From: Actinomycetes bacterium
Lineage (GTDB): Bacteria > Actinomycetota > Actinomycetes > Actinomycetales > Cellulomonadaceae
Reading direction: 5' to 3'
NCBI GenBank assembly: GCA_021793115.1
Contig: JAJYTJ010000001.1
Coordinates: 4,849-68,848, forward strand
DNA: 64,000 bases
Positions within the stretch are counted from its first letter, which is position 1, and each line of letters begins with the position of its first letter. Made by a program: the position numbers and the translations under genes. The notes beneath the pieces were generated by a model. It saw nothing but the letters and a program-made list of their open reading frames with translations, searched no databases and was not told the DNA's origin. Positions 51,460-60,565 of the stretch are shown here, piece by piece.

Positions 51460-53933
51460 CAGGGCTGCTTGCCGTGGGGCGGTGGGGTGGTCGGTGGGCT
51501 GGTGGTCTGGGTCGGCGTGTCGGTCGGCGTCGCCGGTGGCGGCTGCACGCCCTGCCCGTTGGAGAGCGTCAGCGTGACCGTGGACCCGCGCGGCGCGTTG
51601 CCGGTGGGCGACTGCGCGACGACGGTGCCGGCGGCGGAGGGGTCGGTCGCCTGCGTGGCCGAGATCCTCACCGTGAACCCGGCGGCCTGCAGCGAGCTGG
51701 TGGCCTGGTCCTGCGGCAGGCCGACCACGGGCGGCACGGGCACGAGGTCGCCGTACAGCTCCTTGGTCCCGGGGGCCGTGAAGTCCGGCACGCTCTTGCC
51801 GGCCATGAACTTGTCCATGAACTCGCGCCAGATGGGCGCGGGGATGTCGGCGCCGTAGGGGCCGCCTCGGCGGGCCGAGTAGTAGACCCCGTTGATGTGC
51901 AGGCCGTTCATCGTCCGGAACCCGTCGGAGTGGCCCACCCACACCGCGGCGGCGCGCAGCGGCGTGTAGCCGACGAACCAGATGTCCTCGGCCTGCGTCG
52001 TCGTGCCCGTCTTGCCGGCGCCCGGGTAGGGCGGCTGGCCCACCGTGGCCGCGGTGCCCGTCCACACGTTCTTCAGCGCGTAGTTGACGGCCGTGGCGAT
52101 GCGCGGCTCCAGCTTCTGCTGGCAGTCGGCCGACGGGACCGGCAGGTCCTTGCCGTTCGCGTCGACCACGCGCGTGATCGCGATGGGCTTGCAGAACGTG
52201 CCGTTGGCCGCGAACGCCGCGAACGCGCCGGCCATGGCGAGCGGGGTGACGTCGCTCGAGCCCAGGACGTTCGCCGGGCGGGCGACGATGTTCTTGCCCG
52301 CGTTGGCGCCTGCGGGCTGCGTGACGCCGAGGTCGGCGGCGTTCTGCATGACGTTGCAGAGGTCGACCTGCTGCGCCATGACGAGGTACGCCGAGTTGAC
52401 GGAGTTCTTCGTCGCGTAGATGGCGTTCATCACGCCACCGTTGCCCTCGGAGTTGCTGAACCTGTAGATGCCGGTCTTGGCGTAGGGCTGGCCGCACGCG
52501 GTGAACGACGACAGCGGCAGCGGTCGCAGGGTGGCGTCGAACGTCTGCGTGAGGCTGTGGCCCGTCTTGAGCCACTCGATGAGCGTGAACGGCTTGAACG
52601 AGGAACCGGGGGCGAACCCGGACGAGCCGCCGTAGTTGTACGACGTGTTCCAGTTGACGGCGGTCTGGCCGGGTGGCGGGTTGGGCACGGCGGAGTACTC
52701 CGCGTTCTGTGCCATCGCCGTGATCTTGCCGGTGCCGGGCTCGACGACGGACATCGCGGCGCCGACGCCGGACGGATCGGTGGGCGGCACCTTGTCGTCG
52801 ACGGCCTTGAGCGCCAGGGCCTGCTCACCCGGGACGAGCGTGGTGGTGATGGTCAGTCCGCCCTTGTAGAGCAGCTGCCGGCGGGTGGCCTCGTCCTTGC
52901 CGAACGCGGGGTCGTTGAGGATCACCCGGGTGACGTAGTCGCAGAAGAAGCCCGACCCCGGCACGCTCGCGCCCGCCTTCATGCAGCCCTGCTGCACCGG
53001 CTGGGGGTGGAGCGTCGAGGCGATCGGCGTGGCGAGGCCGGCCTGGTACTGCGCGTCGGTGATGTAGCCCTGGTCGTGCATCGTCTTGAGCACCGTGTCG
53101 CGGCGGCCCTGGGCCTCGACCGGGTGCTGCACCGGGTCCCACCTCGACGGGTTCTGCGTGATCCCGGCGATGGTCGCGGCCTGCAGGTACGTGAGGTCGC
53201 TGGCGTGCGTGCCGCCGAAGAAGTACTCCGCCGCGGCCTCGACGCCGTAGATCGAGTTGGCCCCGAACTGCGCGATGTTGAGGTAGGCCTCGAGGATCTG
53301 GTCCTTGCTCATCCGCTTCTCGAGCGAGATCGCCAGCTTGGCCTCGCGGAGCTTGCGTGCGTAGCCGTTGGTGCCGGTGTCCACCGTCACCGCCTCGATC
53401 GCGGCCTGCCGTGCCACCGGGTCGGCGATGTTCTGCGCCGCCTGGACCTCGACGTTCTTGATGTACTGCTGCGTCAACGTCGAGGCGCCCTGCGTCCCTC
53501 CGCTGCCGGCCACGTTCTGCGCCAGCGCGCGGAGCATGCCCTGCGGGTCGATGCCCGAGTGCTCGTAGAACCGCTTGTCCTCGATCGAGATGACGGCCTT
53601 CTGCATGATCGGCGCGATCTGCGCCAGCGGGACGATGACGCGGTTCTGGTCGTAGAACGTCGCCAGCTGCGTGCCGTCCGCCGCGAGGATCACCGACTTC
53701 TGCGGCAGCTGCGTGAAGTCGAGGTTCGTCGGCAGGTCGTTGAACGTCTGGGTCGTCAGGTTCGTCGCGCCGTTGGCGAGCGCCACGGCGGGCATCGCGA
53801 GGCCTGCCGCGAGGATCCCGCCGATGGCGGCGATGAGCACGAACGAGACGAGGAGCGCGATGCCCTGGGCGGCGTGGCCCGTGGCGCGGGCGGCGCGACC
53901 GTTGCGGCCACGCGAGCGCGGGCGAGACGACAT
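51459..53933 (-). CDS. Class A penicillin-binding protein, PonA2-like
   Basis: An 824-residue bifunctional PBP. It has a cytoplasmic basic N-terminus, one membrane helix (~25-50) and a GT51 glycosyltransferase with catalytic Glu in SIEDKRFYEH near residue 117. The transpeptidase has SSFK near 445, SVN near 517 and KTG near 640. A single PASTA domain (~730-790) and a Pro/Thr tail follow. The PASTA domain and the whiB neighbour match PonA2. It polymerises and cross-links peptidoglycan. The stop is shared with the phosphoesterase start. Confidence 0.93.
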   Translation of the reverse strand: MSSRPRSRGRNGRAARATGHAAQGIALLVSFVLIAAIGGILAAGLAMPAVALANGATNLTTQTFNDLPTNLDFTQLPQKSVILAADGTQLATFYDQNRVIVPLAQIAPIMQKAVISIEDKRFYEHSGIDPQGMLRALAQNVAGSGGTQGASTLTQQYIKNVEVQAAQNIADPVARQAAIEAVTVDTGTNGYARKLREAKLAISLEKRMSKDQILEAYLNIAQFGANSIYGVEAAAEYFFGGTHASDLTYLQAATIAGITQNPSRWDPVQHPVEAQGRRDTVLKTMHDQGYITDAQYQAGLATPIASTLHPQPVQQGCMKAGASVPGSGFFCDYVTRVILNDPAFGKDEATRRQLLYKGGLTITTTLVPGEQALALKAVDDKVPPTDPSGVGAAMSVVEPGTGKITAMAQNAEYSAVPNPPPGQTAVNWNTSYNYGGSSGFAPGSSFKPFTLIEWLKTGHSLTQTFDATLRPLPLSSFTACGQPYAKTGIYRFSNSEGNGGVMNAIYATKNSVNSAYLVMAQQVDLCNVMQNAADLGVTQPAGANAGKNIVARPANVLGSSDVTPLAMAGAFAAFAANGTFCKPIAITRVVDANGKDLPVPSADCQQKLEPRIATAVNYALKNVWTGTAATVGQPPYPGAGKTGTTTQAEDIWFVGYTPLRAAAVWVGHSDGFRTMNGLHINGVYYSARRGGPYGADIPAPIWREFMDKFMAGKSVPDFTAPGTKELYGDLVPVPPVVGLPQDQATSSLQAAGFTVRISATQATDPSAAGTVVAQSPTGNAPRGSTVTLTLSNGQGVQPPPATPTDTPTQTTSPPTTPPPHGKQP

Positions 53934-54108
53934 GGGTGCGAGCGTAGTTGGCGGCGCCGGAACTGGAGAGGTCGGTTCCCTCGCCGCCCGGCGACCTCCA
54001 CCGGACCTGCACACGGTGCGGGCGTGGGCGGACGGGGTGTTCTTCCGCGTGACGGGACGTTCGGCCCTGTCGGCGAGGTGGTGATCCCTCGGGCCGCGGG
54101 ATCCGTCG

Positions 54109-54122
54109 TGAGAACGCTCTCA
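54109..54122. promoter_or_regulatory. LacI-type palindrome in the pbp-whiB divergent gap (53934-54257)
   Basis: TGAGAACGCTCTCA has TGAGA/TCTCA arms around ACGC and resembles LacI/CebR-like operators of actinobacteria. It is the only clear signal in the 324-bp gene-free gap between the divergent PBP and WhiB genes. The remainder is GC-rich with no recognised -10/-35 elements. Presence of a LacI site here would be unexpected for cell-wall and redox genes. Confidence 0.35.
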
Positions 54123-54257
54123 ATCGGGCCGTACGGGGGCTGACGGCGCTGTGCCGCTGCTGATATGACCCCATCAAGCTCTCGTCAGACGAGCGCCGAG
54201 CCGCTAGCGTCCGCCGAGGGGGGCGGATGCCCGAGGAGCAGGGGGAGGGGGCGTTCG

Positions 54258-54560
54258 GTGGGCGTGGGGGCGATGCGGGACGGTCATTGGACAGCGAGTG
54301 CCGCGTGCGGAACGGGGAGGTTGGCGCCCGACGCGCTGTTCGTCGAGGGCTCGGCGCAACGTGAGGCGCGCTCGGTGTGCGGGACGTGCCTCGTGCGCCT
54401 GGAGTGCCTCGCGGACGCGCTCGACTCCCGCACGGACTTCGGCGTGTGGGGCGGCATGACCGAGCGCGAGCGCCGTGCGCTGCTGCGCCGGCGCCCGGAC
54501 GTCCGCTCGTGGCACGCCGAGCTCGTCGCTGGCGCGGACGCCTCGCTGGGCGTCTGCTGA
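54258..54560 (+). CDS. WhiB-family iron-sulfur regulator (WhiB4/WblA-like)
   Basis: A 100-residue WhiB protein with four Cys at 17, 41, 44 and 50 (C-x23-C-x2-C-x5-C) for a 4Fe-4S cluster and the GVWGG turn at 62-66, followed by a basic tail. GTG 54258 follows GGGAGGGGG. ATG 54273 is the alternative. The position beside the PonA2-like gene and upstream of the RidA and Crp genes is that of whiB4 in mycobacteria. It probably responds to redox or NO and controls envelope or stress genes. Confidence 0.9.
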   Translation: MGVGAMRDGHWTASAACGTGRLAPDALFVEGSAQREARSVCGTCLVRLECLADALDSRTDFGVWGGMTERERRALLRRRPDVRSWHAELVAGADASLGVC

Positions 54561-54583
54561 GGCATCCCCCTAGGGTGTGGCCC

Positions 54584-54742
54584 ATGGCCACACGCTGGGA
54601 GTACGCGACGATCCCGCTCCTGATCCACGCCACCAAGGCGATCCTCGACCAGTGGGGCGAGGACGGGTGGGAGCTCGTCACCGTGATCCCCGGCCCGGAC
54701 GGTGGCCTCGTGGCCTACCTCAAGCGGGCCAAGGAGGCGTGA
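54584..54742 (+). CDS. DUF4177-type small protein
   Basis: A 52-residue protein (MATRWEYATIPLL... LKRAKEA) with the WGEDGWELV signature of DUF4177. It is soluble, a single small alpha/beta unit. Its stop overlaps the RidA start (TGATG), so the pair is co-translated. The function is unknown. A similarly small protein accompanies the RidA gene at this locus in other actinobacteria. Confidence 0.85.
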   Translation: MATRWEYATIPLLIHATKAILDQWGEDGWELVTVIPGPDGGLVAYLKRAKEA

Positions 54743-55227
54743 TGTCGGTCGCCGACCGCCTGGCCGGGCTCGGCCTGTCGCTCCCCACGGTGGCGGCGCC
54801 CGTCGGCGCCTACGTCCCCGCCGTCCGCTCGGGTGCGCTGGTCCACACGTCGGGTCAGCTGCCGTTCGTCGCCGGCGCGTTGCCGGCCACGGGCCTCGTC
54901 GGCGCCGGCGTGACGCTGGAGGTGGCCCACGGCCTGGCCGCCACCGCCGCCCTCAACGCGGTGGCCGCGGTCGCCGCGCTGCTCGCGCAGGAGTCCGGTG
55001 AGGAGCCCGCCGTGGCACTCGAGCGCGTGGCCCGCGTGGTCAAGGTGGTCGGGTTCGTCGCGAGCGACCCGTCGTTCACCGGCCAGCCGGCCGTGGTCAA
55101 CGGCGCCAGCGAGCTGCTCGGCGAGCTCTTCGGCGAGGCGGGGCTGCACGCCCGGTCGGCCGTGGGCGTCGCGGCGCTGCCGCTCGGCTCGCCGGTCGAG
55201 GTGGAGATCGTCGTCGAGACCCGCTGA
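54742..55227 (+). CDS. RidA-family (YjgF/UK114) deaminase-like protein
   Basis: A 161-residue RidA-like protein recognised from SGQLPFV, AALNAVAAV, FVASDPSF and the C-terminal ARSAVGVAALPLGSPVEVE. RidA enzymes hydrolyse reactive enamine or imine intermediates. The Arg that binds the carboxylate is present (ARSAVG). It is longer than canonical RidA (~130), as in the actinobacterial subgroup near crp. ATG 54742 overlaps the DUF4177 stop. Confidence 0.88.
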   Translation: MSVADRLAGLGLSLPTVAAPVGAYVPAVRSGALVHTSGQLPFVAGALPATGLVGAGVTLEVAHGLAATAALNAVAAVAALLAQESGEEPAVALERVARVVKVVGFVASDPSFTGQPAVVNGASELLGELFGEAGLHARSAVGVAALPLGSPVEVEIVVETR

Positions 55228-55296
55228 CGCCGGCGTCGTCGGGCACCCGGGGCGTTCGGCGGCGGCCGGTGCACGGTCGTCGGACGCCGGGTCGGT

Positions 55297-55311
55297 GCCC
55301 GGTCGCCGGGC
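55297..55311. terminator. Hairpin between convergent ridA and crp genes
   Basis: GCCCGG (55297-55302) and CCGGGC (55306-55311) form a stem with a 3-base loop in a very GC-rich gap of 96 bp, with other overlapping stems possible. It lies between convergent genes, so it probably ends transcription from both sides. Confidence 0.4.
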
Positions 55312-55323
55312 GCCCGGTCGGTG

Positions 55324-55998
55324 TCAGTGCGCGCGCCGCTCGAGCCGCTCGACGTCGAGCAGCGTCACCGCGCGGCCCTCGCGCCGGATCCACCCGCGCG
55401 TCGCGAAGTCGGCCAGCGCCTTGTTGACCGTCTCGCGGGAGGCGCCGACGAGCTGCGCCAGCTCCTCCTGGGTCAGGCCGTGCGACACGCGCAGCCCGTC
55501 CGCCACCGGCTGGCCGAAGCGCTCCGAGAGGTCGAGCAGGGCCTTGGCCACGCGGCCGGGCACGTCGGTGAACACGAGGTCGGCGAGCGCCTCGTTGGTG
55601 CGTCGCAGCCGCCGGGCCAGCGTCCGCAGCAGGTGCTCGGCCACCGAGGGCGTCGTGGCCAGCCAGCGCGTGAGCTCGTCGTGCCCCATCTGGAGCACCA
55701 GGGCGTCGGTGATCGCGGTCGCCGTGGCGGTGCGCATGCCGGGGTCGAAGAGCGACAGCTCACCGATGAGCTCGCCCGGGCCGAGGATGGCCAGCAGGTT
55801 CTCGCGGCCGTCGCTGGACCGGCGGCCCAGCTTCACCGTGCCGGTCTCGATGACGTAGAGCGTGTCGCCCGTCTCGCCCTCGTGGAACAGCACGTCGCCA
55901 CGTGGCACCTGGACCCGGACGAGGGAGTCCAGCACCGACCGCGCCTCCTGCGGGTCAAGCCCCGAGAACAACGGGGAGTCGACCACCGGCTCGACCAT
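55324..55998 (-). CDS. crp: Crp/Fnr-family cAMP receptor-like regulator
   Basis: A 224-residue regulator. The N-terminal cyclic-nucleotide domain has GELIGELSLF and RTATATA, the phosphate-binding cassette of cAMP receptors. The C-terminal winged helix has LTQEELAQLVGASRETVNKA. ATG 55998 follows GGAGGAGG. The sequence and the place between the RidA and nth genes match mycobacterial Crp (Rv3676). It probably controls carbon and stress genes in response to cAMP. Confidence 0.92.
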   Translation of the reverse strand: MVEPVVDSPLFSGLDPQEARSVLDSLVRVQVPRGDVLFHEGETGDTLYVIETGTVKLGRRSSDGRENLLAILGPGELIGELSLFDPGMRTATATAITDALVLQMGHDELTRWLATTPSVAEHLLRTLARRLRRTNEALADLVFTDVPGRVAKALLDLSERFGQPVADGLRVSHGLTQEELAQLVGASRETVNKALADFATRGWIRREGRAVTLLDVERLERRAH

Positions 55999-56054
55999 GA
56001 GACCTCCTCCCGCGGGCTGTCGGCACCCCAGTCTGCCGCACCGCGGGCCGCGGG

Positions 56055-56468
56055 TCAGAGGCTTTCGTCGTGTTCCGCGCCGGAACCCAGCGACAGGTCC
56101 GGGTCGGCCGCCAGCCGGTCGATGAGCAGGTCCGTGGCGCGCACGAACGCGTCCTCGACGCCCGCCTGGTAGTGGGCCAGGCGCTGGTCGAGCGCGCGCA
56201 GCGACTCCAGCCGGGAGACGTCGCCCGCGTCGCGCGTGCCGAGCACGCACGCCAGCTCGTCGGGCCGCGGCACCTCGAGCCCCACCTCGAGCGGAAGGGT
56301 GAACGCGAGCTCCTCGCCGAGCGCCTGCGGGCCGACCGTCCGGGCGACGAGCAGGTCGAGCCGGGCCCGCACCAGTCGGCGCCACCACGCGACCCGCGCC
56401 CTCTCGGCCCGGAGCGCTCGGTGGTCCAGGCGAAGGCTGCGGATCTCGTGCTCGGTGGGCGTCGTCAT
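56055..56468 (-). CDS. RsiG-like coiled-coil protein with altered c-di-GMP motif
   Basis: A 137-residue helical protein. The segment EIRSLRLDHRALRAERARVA, followed by a WWRR.V.ARLDLL helix, resembles the helical hairpin of RsiG, the c-di-GMP-dependent anti-sigma factor of Streptomyces. The E-x3-S-x2-R-x3-Q-x3-D motif reads R-x3-A-x2-R-x3-R-x3-D here, so c-di-GMP binding is probably changed or lost. It lies between crp and nth. The family link is by eye and moderate. Confidence 0.6.
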   Translation of the reverse strand: MTTPTEHEIRSLRLDHRALRAERARVAWWRRLVRARLDLLVARTVGPQALGEELAFTLPLEVGLEVPRPDELACVLGTRDAGDVSRLESLRALDQRLAHYQAGVEDAFVRATDLLIDRLAADPDLSLGSGAEHDESL

Positions 56469-56596
56469 GAACCCCCCCGGGTCCCGGCCCGCCGGTCGCG
56501 GGCACTCCGCGGGGATCGACCGGCCGCACCGCCACCTTGAGCCGGCGTCCCGACGTTCACTCGTCGGGAGCAGGGGGCGGACCGTACGCTGCCCGC

Positions 56597-57427
56597 GTGC
56601 CAGGACGACCGAGCGACGCCGCCGCGACCGGCGACACGCCGCCAGCCACCACGGGTAGGACCCGCACCGCCCCCGCCGGCAGGACCGCCACCGCCGGCAG
56701 GACCCGTTCCGACTCCACGGTCGAGGCTGGGCGCGCCCCCGTCCTCGAGACGCCGCTTGCGCTCACGCGCCGGGCCCGCCGGATCGACCGGCTGCTCGCG
56801 GAGCGCTACCCCGACGCCCGGATCGAGCTGGACTTCGCCGACCCGTTCCAGCTGCTCGTCGCGACCGTGCTGTCGGCCCAGACGACGGACGTCCGGGTGA
56901 ACCTCACCACGCCCGGGCTGTTCGCCCGCTTCCCCGACGCGGCGGCGATGGCGGTGGCGCCACCCGACGAGCTCGAGGCGATCCTGCAGCCGCTGGGCTT
57001 CTTCCGCGCCAAGGCCCGCGCGGTCCAGGGGCTGTCGGCGCAGCTGGTCGCGCGGTTCGGCGGCGACGTGCCGCGCCGCATGCAGGACCTGGTCACGCTG
57101 CCGGGCGTGGGCCGCAAGACCGCCAACGTGGTGCTGGGCAACGGCTTCGGCATCCCCGGGCTGCCGGTCGACACGCACGTGCTGCGGCTGTCGCGGCGCC
57201 TGGGCTACACGACGAGCGACGACCCGGTGCAGGTGGAGAAGGACGTGACGGCCTTGCTGCCGAAGGCGGACTGGGTGATGGCCAGCCACCACCTGATCTT
57301 CCACGGCCGTCGCACGTGCTTCGCCCGCCGGCCCGCCTGCGGGGCGTGCCCCGTGGCCGCGCTGTGCCCGTCCGCGGGTATCGGCGAGACCGACCCCGTG
57401 AAGGCAGCCGCGCTCGTCAAGCCGTGA
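56597..57427 (+). CDS. nth: Endonuclease III
   Basis: A 276-residue DNA glycosylase/AP lyase. It has the helix-hairpin-helix with LPGVGRKTANVV (catalytic Lys), the catalytic Asp in PVDTHV and the 4Fe-4S ligands C-x6-C-x2-C-x5-C near the C-terminus. It removes oxidised pyrimidines. The N-terminal ~50 residues are low-complexity, and GTG 56597 is the likeliest start, though a shorter protein is possible. Its 3' end overlaps the alpha/beta-hydrolase gene by 11 bp. Confidence 0.95.
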   Translation: MPGRPSDAAATGDTPPATTGRTRTAPAGRTATAGRTRSDSTVEAGRAPVLETPLALTRRARRIDRLLAERYPDARIELDFADPFQLLVATVLSAQTTDVRVNLTTPGLFARFPDAAAMAVAPPDELEAILQPLGFFRAKARAVQGLSAQLVARFGGDVPRRMQDLVTLPGVGRKTANVVLGNGFGIPGLPVDTHVLRLSRRLGYTTSDDPVQVEKDVTALLPKADWVMASHHLIFHGRRTCFARRPACGACPVAALCPSAGIGETDPVKAAALVKP

Positions 57428-58334
57428 GCTGCGCGAGCCAGTCCAGCAGCAGCCCGTTGACCACGTCCGGGGCCTCCTCGGCCGGGTAGTGGCCGACGCC
57501 TGCCAGCAGCTCCCAGCGGTAGGGCCGGGCCAGCCGGCGCGACCGGTGGTGCAGGGCCGCCGCGGTGGGGGAGCGCACGCCGTCGCGGTCGCCGTGGACC
57601 TGCAGCGTCGGCACGGGCCGGGCATCGTCGTAGGCCGCCAGGTAGCGCCGGCCGTCGGGCCGGGGGCGCGAGCGCACCAGCCAGCGCACCTGCTCCAGCT
57701 GCGAGTGCGCGGCGAACGGCACCCGCAGGGCGCGGGCGTAGCGCTCCGAGGTCTCGCGGTCGGGCCAGCCGCGCGCGCCGGCGCCGACGGCCAGCAGACG
57801 GCGCACGACGAGGCCGTCGGTCAGCCGGCGCTCGGGCACCGAGGGGACGAGCGCCAGGGCGATGCGGCGGGCGGCGGTGGGGTGCAGCGGCGCGAGCGCC
57901 GAGTCGAGGGGGTGCGCGGCGGCGAGGGCGGCGACGCCCCGGACCACGTCGTCGTGCATCGCGGCGGTGGCCCACGCGACCTGCGCGCCGGTGCCCGAGC
58001 CGACGAGCACGCAGCGGTCGGCGCCGAGCGAGCGGATGACGCGTGCCACGTCGGTCGCCAGGGTCGGCGTGTCGTACCCGTGGGGCGGCTTGTCGGAGCC
58101 GCCCGTGCCGCGCAGGTCCATCGCCGCGACGCGGTAGCCGGCCTCGGCGAGCGCGGTCAGCTGGTGGCGCCACGCCCACCAGTACTGCAGCACGTCGTGC
58201 AGGAGCACGACGAGGGGCGCGTCGCGGTCTTCGGGCCCGGAGACCGCGACGTGGAAGCGCGCGCCGTTGGCCGCGACGAAGCGGTGCTGCCAGGGGCCTT
58301 CGACGGCGAGCTCGGCGGAGTCGACGGCGGTCAT
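57417..58334 (-). CDS. Alpha/beta-hydrolase (epoxide hydrolase-like) with altered nucleophile
   Basis: A 305-residue alpha/beta-hydrolase with LLHDVLQYWWAWRHQL and DLRGTGGSD in epoxide-hydrolase-like positions and a C-terminal His in GVGHYP. At the nucleophile elbow it reads VLVGSGTGAQ. Aligned with G-x-(S/D)-x-G, the nucleophile position is Gly, so classical catalysis is unlikely unless another residue serves. It resembles the EphE group near nth in mycobacteria. ATG 58334 is the first good start. Confidence 0.85.
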   Translation of the reverse strand: MTAVDSAELAVEGPWQHRFVAANGARFHVAVSGPEDRDAPLVVLLHDVLQYWWAWRHQLTALAEAGYRVAAMDLRGTGGSDKPPHGYDTPTLATDVARVIRSLGADRCVLVGSGTGAQVAWATAAMHDDVVRGVAALAAAHPLDSALAPLHPTAARRIALALVPSVPERRLTDGLVVRRLLAVGAGARGWPDRETSERYARALRVPFAAHSQLEQVRWLVRSRPRPDGRRYLAAYDDARPVPTLQVHGDRDGVRSPTAAALHHRSRRLARPYRWELLAGVGHYPAEEAPDVVNGLLLDWLAQLTA

Positions 58335-58380
58335 CGGTGCCGAACCTACCCCGCCCGCCGCCCGCGCTCCCCTTTTTCGC

Positions 58381-58455
58381 GAGCGCATCGTTCGTCGCCG
58401 AGACCGTGTGCTCCAGCGCCTGGAAGGGGCGATCTCGATGACGAACGATGCGCTC
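58381..58455. repeat. 75-bp imperfect palindrome
   Basis: Arms 58381-58404 and 58432-58455 (24 bp, three mismatches; common core GAGCGCATCGTTCGTC) flank a 27-base loop with its own TCCAG/CTGGA stem. It lies in the divergent gap between the hydrolase and GH13 genes. It looks like a REP-type or small MITE-like element rather than a simple operator. Copies elsewhere in the genome would settle this. Confidence 0.6.
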
Positions 58456-58474
58456 GGCGGATAGCGTCGCCGGC

Positions 58475-59719
58475 ATGGGGTGGGTGGAGCACGCGGTGTG
58501 GTGGCAGGTGTACCCGCTCGGGTTCGTCGGGGCGCCCATCCGCGAGCCCGACGTGGCGCCGCCGGCGACGCCCCGGCTGGACCGGCTGGTCGGGTGGCTC
58601 GACCACGCGGTGGGGCTCGGCGCGAACGGGCTGCTGCTGGGGCCCGTCTTCGCGTCGACCTCGCACGGCTACGACACCCTCGACCACCTGCGCATCGACC
58701 CACGGCTCGGGGACGACGAGGCGTTCGACCGGCTGGTGGCGGCGTGCCGCGCGCGCGGGCTGCGGCTGGTGCTCGACGGTGTGTTCAACCACCTCGGCGC
58801 GGACCACCCCCTGGTGCGGCGGGCGCTCGCCGAGGGGCCGCAGGGTCCGTACGCCCCCTGGTTCCGCATCGACTGGACCGCGCCCGGCGGCCCGCGGCCG
58901 GCCGTGTTCGAAGGGCACGAGGGGCTCGTCGAGCTCGACCACGACGAGCCGGCGGTGGCGCGGTTCGTCGCCGACGTCATGACGCACTGGCTGGACCGCG
59001 GCGCCGACGGCTGGCGGCTCGACGCCGCCTACCGCGTGCCGGCCGCCTTCTGGGCGGGCGTGCTGCCGGCCGTCCGCGCGCGGCACCCCGACGCGTGGTT
59101 CGTCGGCGAGGTGCTGCACGGCGACTACGCCGCGTACGCGCACGACTCGACGCTCGACTCGCTCACGCAGTACGAGCTCTGGAAGGCGGTCTGGTCCTCG
59201 CTCGTCGACCGCAACTTCTGGGAGCTGGACTGGGCGCTGCGCCGGCACGACGAGTTCCTCGCGACGTTCGTGCCGCAGACCTTCGTCGGCAACCACGACG
59301 TCACGCGCATCACCACGCGGGTCGGTGCGGAGGCGGCGGTGCTCGCGCTCGTCGTGCTCATGACCGTGGGCGGCGTGCCGTCCGTGTACTACGGCGACGA
59401 GTGGGGCCTGCCCGGGCTCAAGGAGGAGCGTCTGGGCGGCGACGACGCCATCCGCCCGGCCTTCCCGGACTCGCCGGCGCAGCTGCCGCGCGAGGGCGAG
59501 CGGCTCTTCCGCGCCCACCAGGAGCTCGTCGGCCTGCGCCGGCGGCACCCGTGGCTCGTCGGCGCCCGCACCACCGCCACGACCACGACGAACGCGCGGT
59601 ACGTCTACGAGACCTCGGACGGCTCGGCGTCGCTCACGGTGGAGCTGGACGTCACCGCGACGCCGACCGCGCGCGTGCTGGGCCCGGACGGTGACGCGCT
59701 CTTCTGCTGGGGCTGCTAG
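58475..59719 (+). CDS. GH13 alpha-amylase-family glycosidase
   Basis: A 414-residue GH13 protein with region I DGVFNHLG, region [10 protein letters not shown] (nucleophile Asp), region III VGEVLHG (acid Glu) and region IV FVGNHD. It is short, with little beyond the barrel and a small C-domain, and has no signal peptide, so it acts on intracellular maltodextrin or a sucrose-like or trehalose-like sugar. ATG 58475 was chosen because ATG 58448 falls inside the palindrome. Four bases of overlap with the convergent glnR gene. Confidence 0.92.
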   Translation: MGWVEHAVWWQVYPLGFVGAPIREPDVAPPATPRLDRLVGWLDHAVGLGANGLLLGPVFASTSHGYDTLDHLRIDPRLGDDEAFDRLVAACRARGLRLVLDGVFNHLGADHPLVRRALAEGPQGPYAPWFRIDWTAPGGPRPAVFEGHEGLVELDHDEPAVARFVADVMTHWLDRGADGWRLDAAYRVPAAFWAGVLPAVRARHPDAWFVGEVLHGDYAAYAHDSTLDSLTQYELWKAVWSSLVDRNFWELDWALRRHDEFLATFVPQTFVGNHDVTRITTRVGAEAAVLALVVLMTVGGVPSVYYGDEWGLPGLKEERLGGDDAIRPAFPDSPAQLPREGERLFRAHQELVGLRRRHPWLVGARTTATTTTNARYVYETSDGSASLTVELDVTATPTARVLGPDGDALFCWGC

Positions 59720-60450
59720 AGGTCCGCGGTCTCGGGGACCGTGGCCGACGAGCGGTCGTCGGCCGTGCGGCGCGGCTCCTTGGGCGGGTCGAAGCGGTAG
59801 CCCACGTTGCGGACGGTGCCGATGAGCTGCTCGTGCTCGGGGCCGAGCTTCGCGCGCAGCCGGCGCACGTGGACGTCCACCGTGCGGGTGCCCCCGTAGT
59901 AGTCGTAGCCCCACACCTCCTGCAGCAGCTGCGCACGCGTGAACACGCGGCCCGGGTGCTGCACCAGGTACTTGAGGAGCTCGAACTCCTTGTACGTGAG
60001 GTCGAGCGGGCGGCCCCGCAGGCGGGCGGAGTAGCCGCCGGCGTCGATCGTCAGCTCGCCCGAGCTGATCTCCTGCGGGGCGTCGTCGTACGTGGCCGCC
60101 GCGGCGCGCTCCATGACCAGGCGGAACCGGGTCTCGACCTCGGCCGGGCTCGCGTGCTCGAGGACGATGTCGTCCGCGCCCCACTCGGCGGTGACGACCG
60201 TGAGCCCGCCCTCGGTGAGGACGAGGATCAGCGGCACGGTCAGGCCGGTGGCCCGCAGCAGCCGGCACGTGGTGCGCGCGGTGACGAGGTCCCGGCGCGC
60301 GTCGAGCACCACGATGTCCGCGTCCGGTGCGTCCACCAGGGCGGACGGCTCGACCGGGAGCACCCGCACCCGGTGCGACAGCAAGCCGAGTGCGGGCAGC
60401 ACCTGCGCTGAGCCTCCGGACGCCGGGGTGAGGAGCAGCAGGTCTGCCAC
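59716..60450 (-). CDS. glnR: GlnR, orphan OmpR-type nitrogen regulator
   Basis: A 244-residue protein. The receiver-like N-domain has the conserved [11 protein letters not shown] and [18 protein letters not shown], and the OmpR winged helix has [12 protein letters not shown] and [14 protein letters not shown], which together are characteristic of actinobacterial GlnR. It lacks a full phosphorylation pocket, as known for GlnR. GTG 60450 has GGAGG upstream. It probably controls glutamine synthetase and ammonium genes elsewhere. Confidence 0.92.
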   Translation of the reverse strand: MADLLLLTPASGGSAQVLPALGLLSHRVRVLPVEPSALVDAPDADIVVLDARRDLVTARTTCRLLRATGLTVPLILVLTEGGLTVVTAEWGADDIVLEHASPAEVETRFRLVMERAAAATYDDAPQEISSGELTIDAGGYSARLRGRPLDLTYKEFELLKYLVQHPGRVFTRAQLLQEVWGYDYYGGTRTVDVHVRRLRAKLGPEHEQLIGTVRNVGYRFDPPKEPRRTADDRSSATVPETADL

Positions 60451-60565
60451 CGGGACCTCCAGGCGTGCGCGAGTGGGGACACGGTACCGCGCGCACGTCC
60501 ACGGCGCGGGGGGCGTCCGTCCGTACCGCGGTGACGCGGCCGCCCGATCTGCGAGAATCGCCGCC

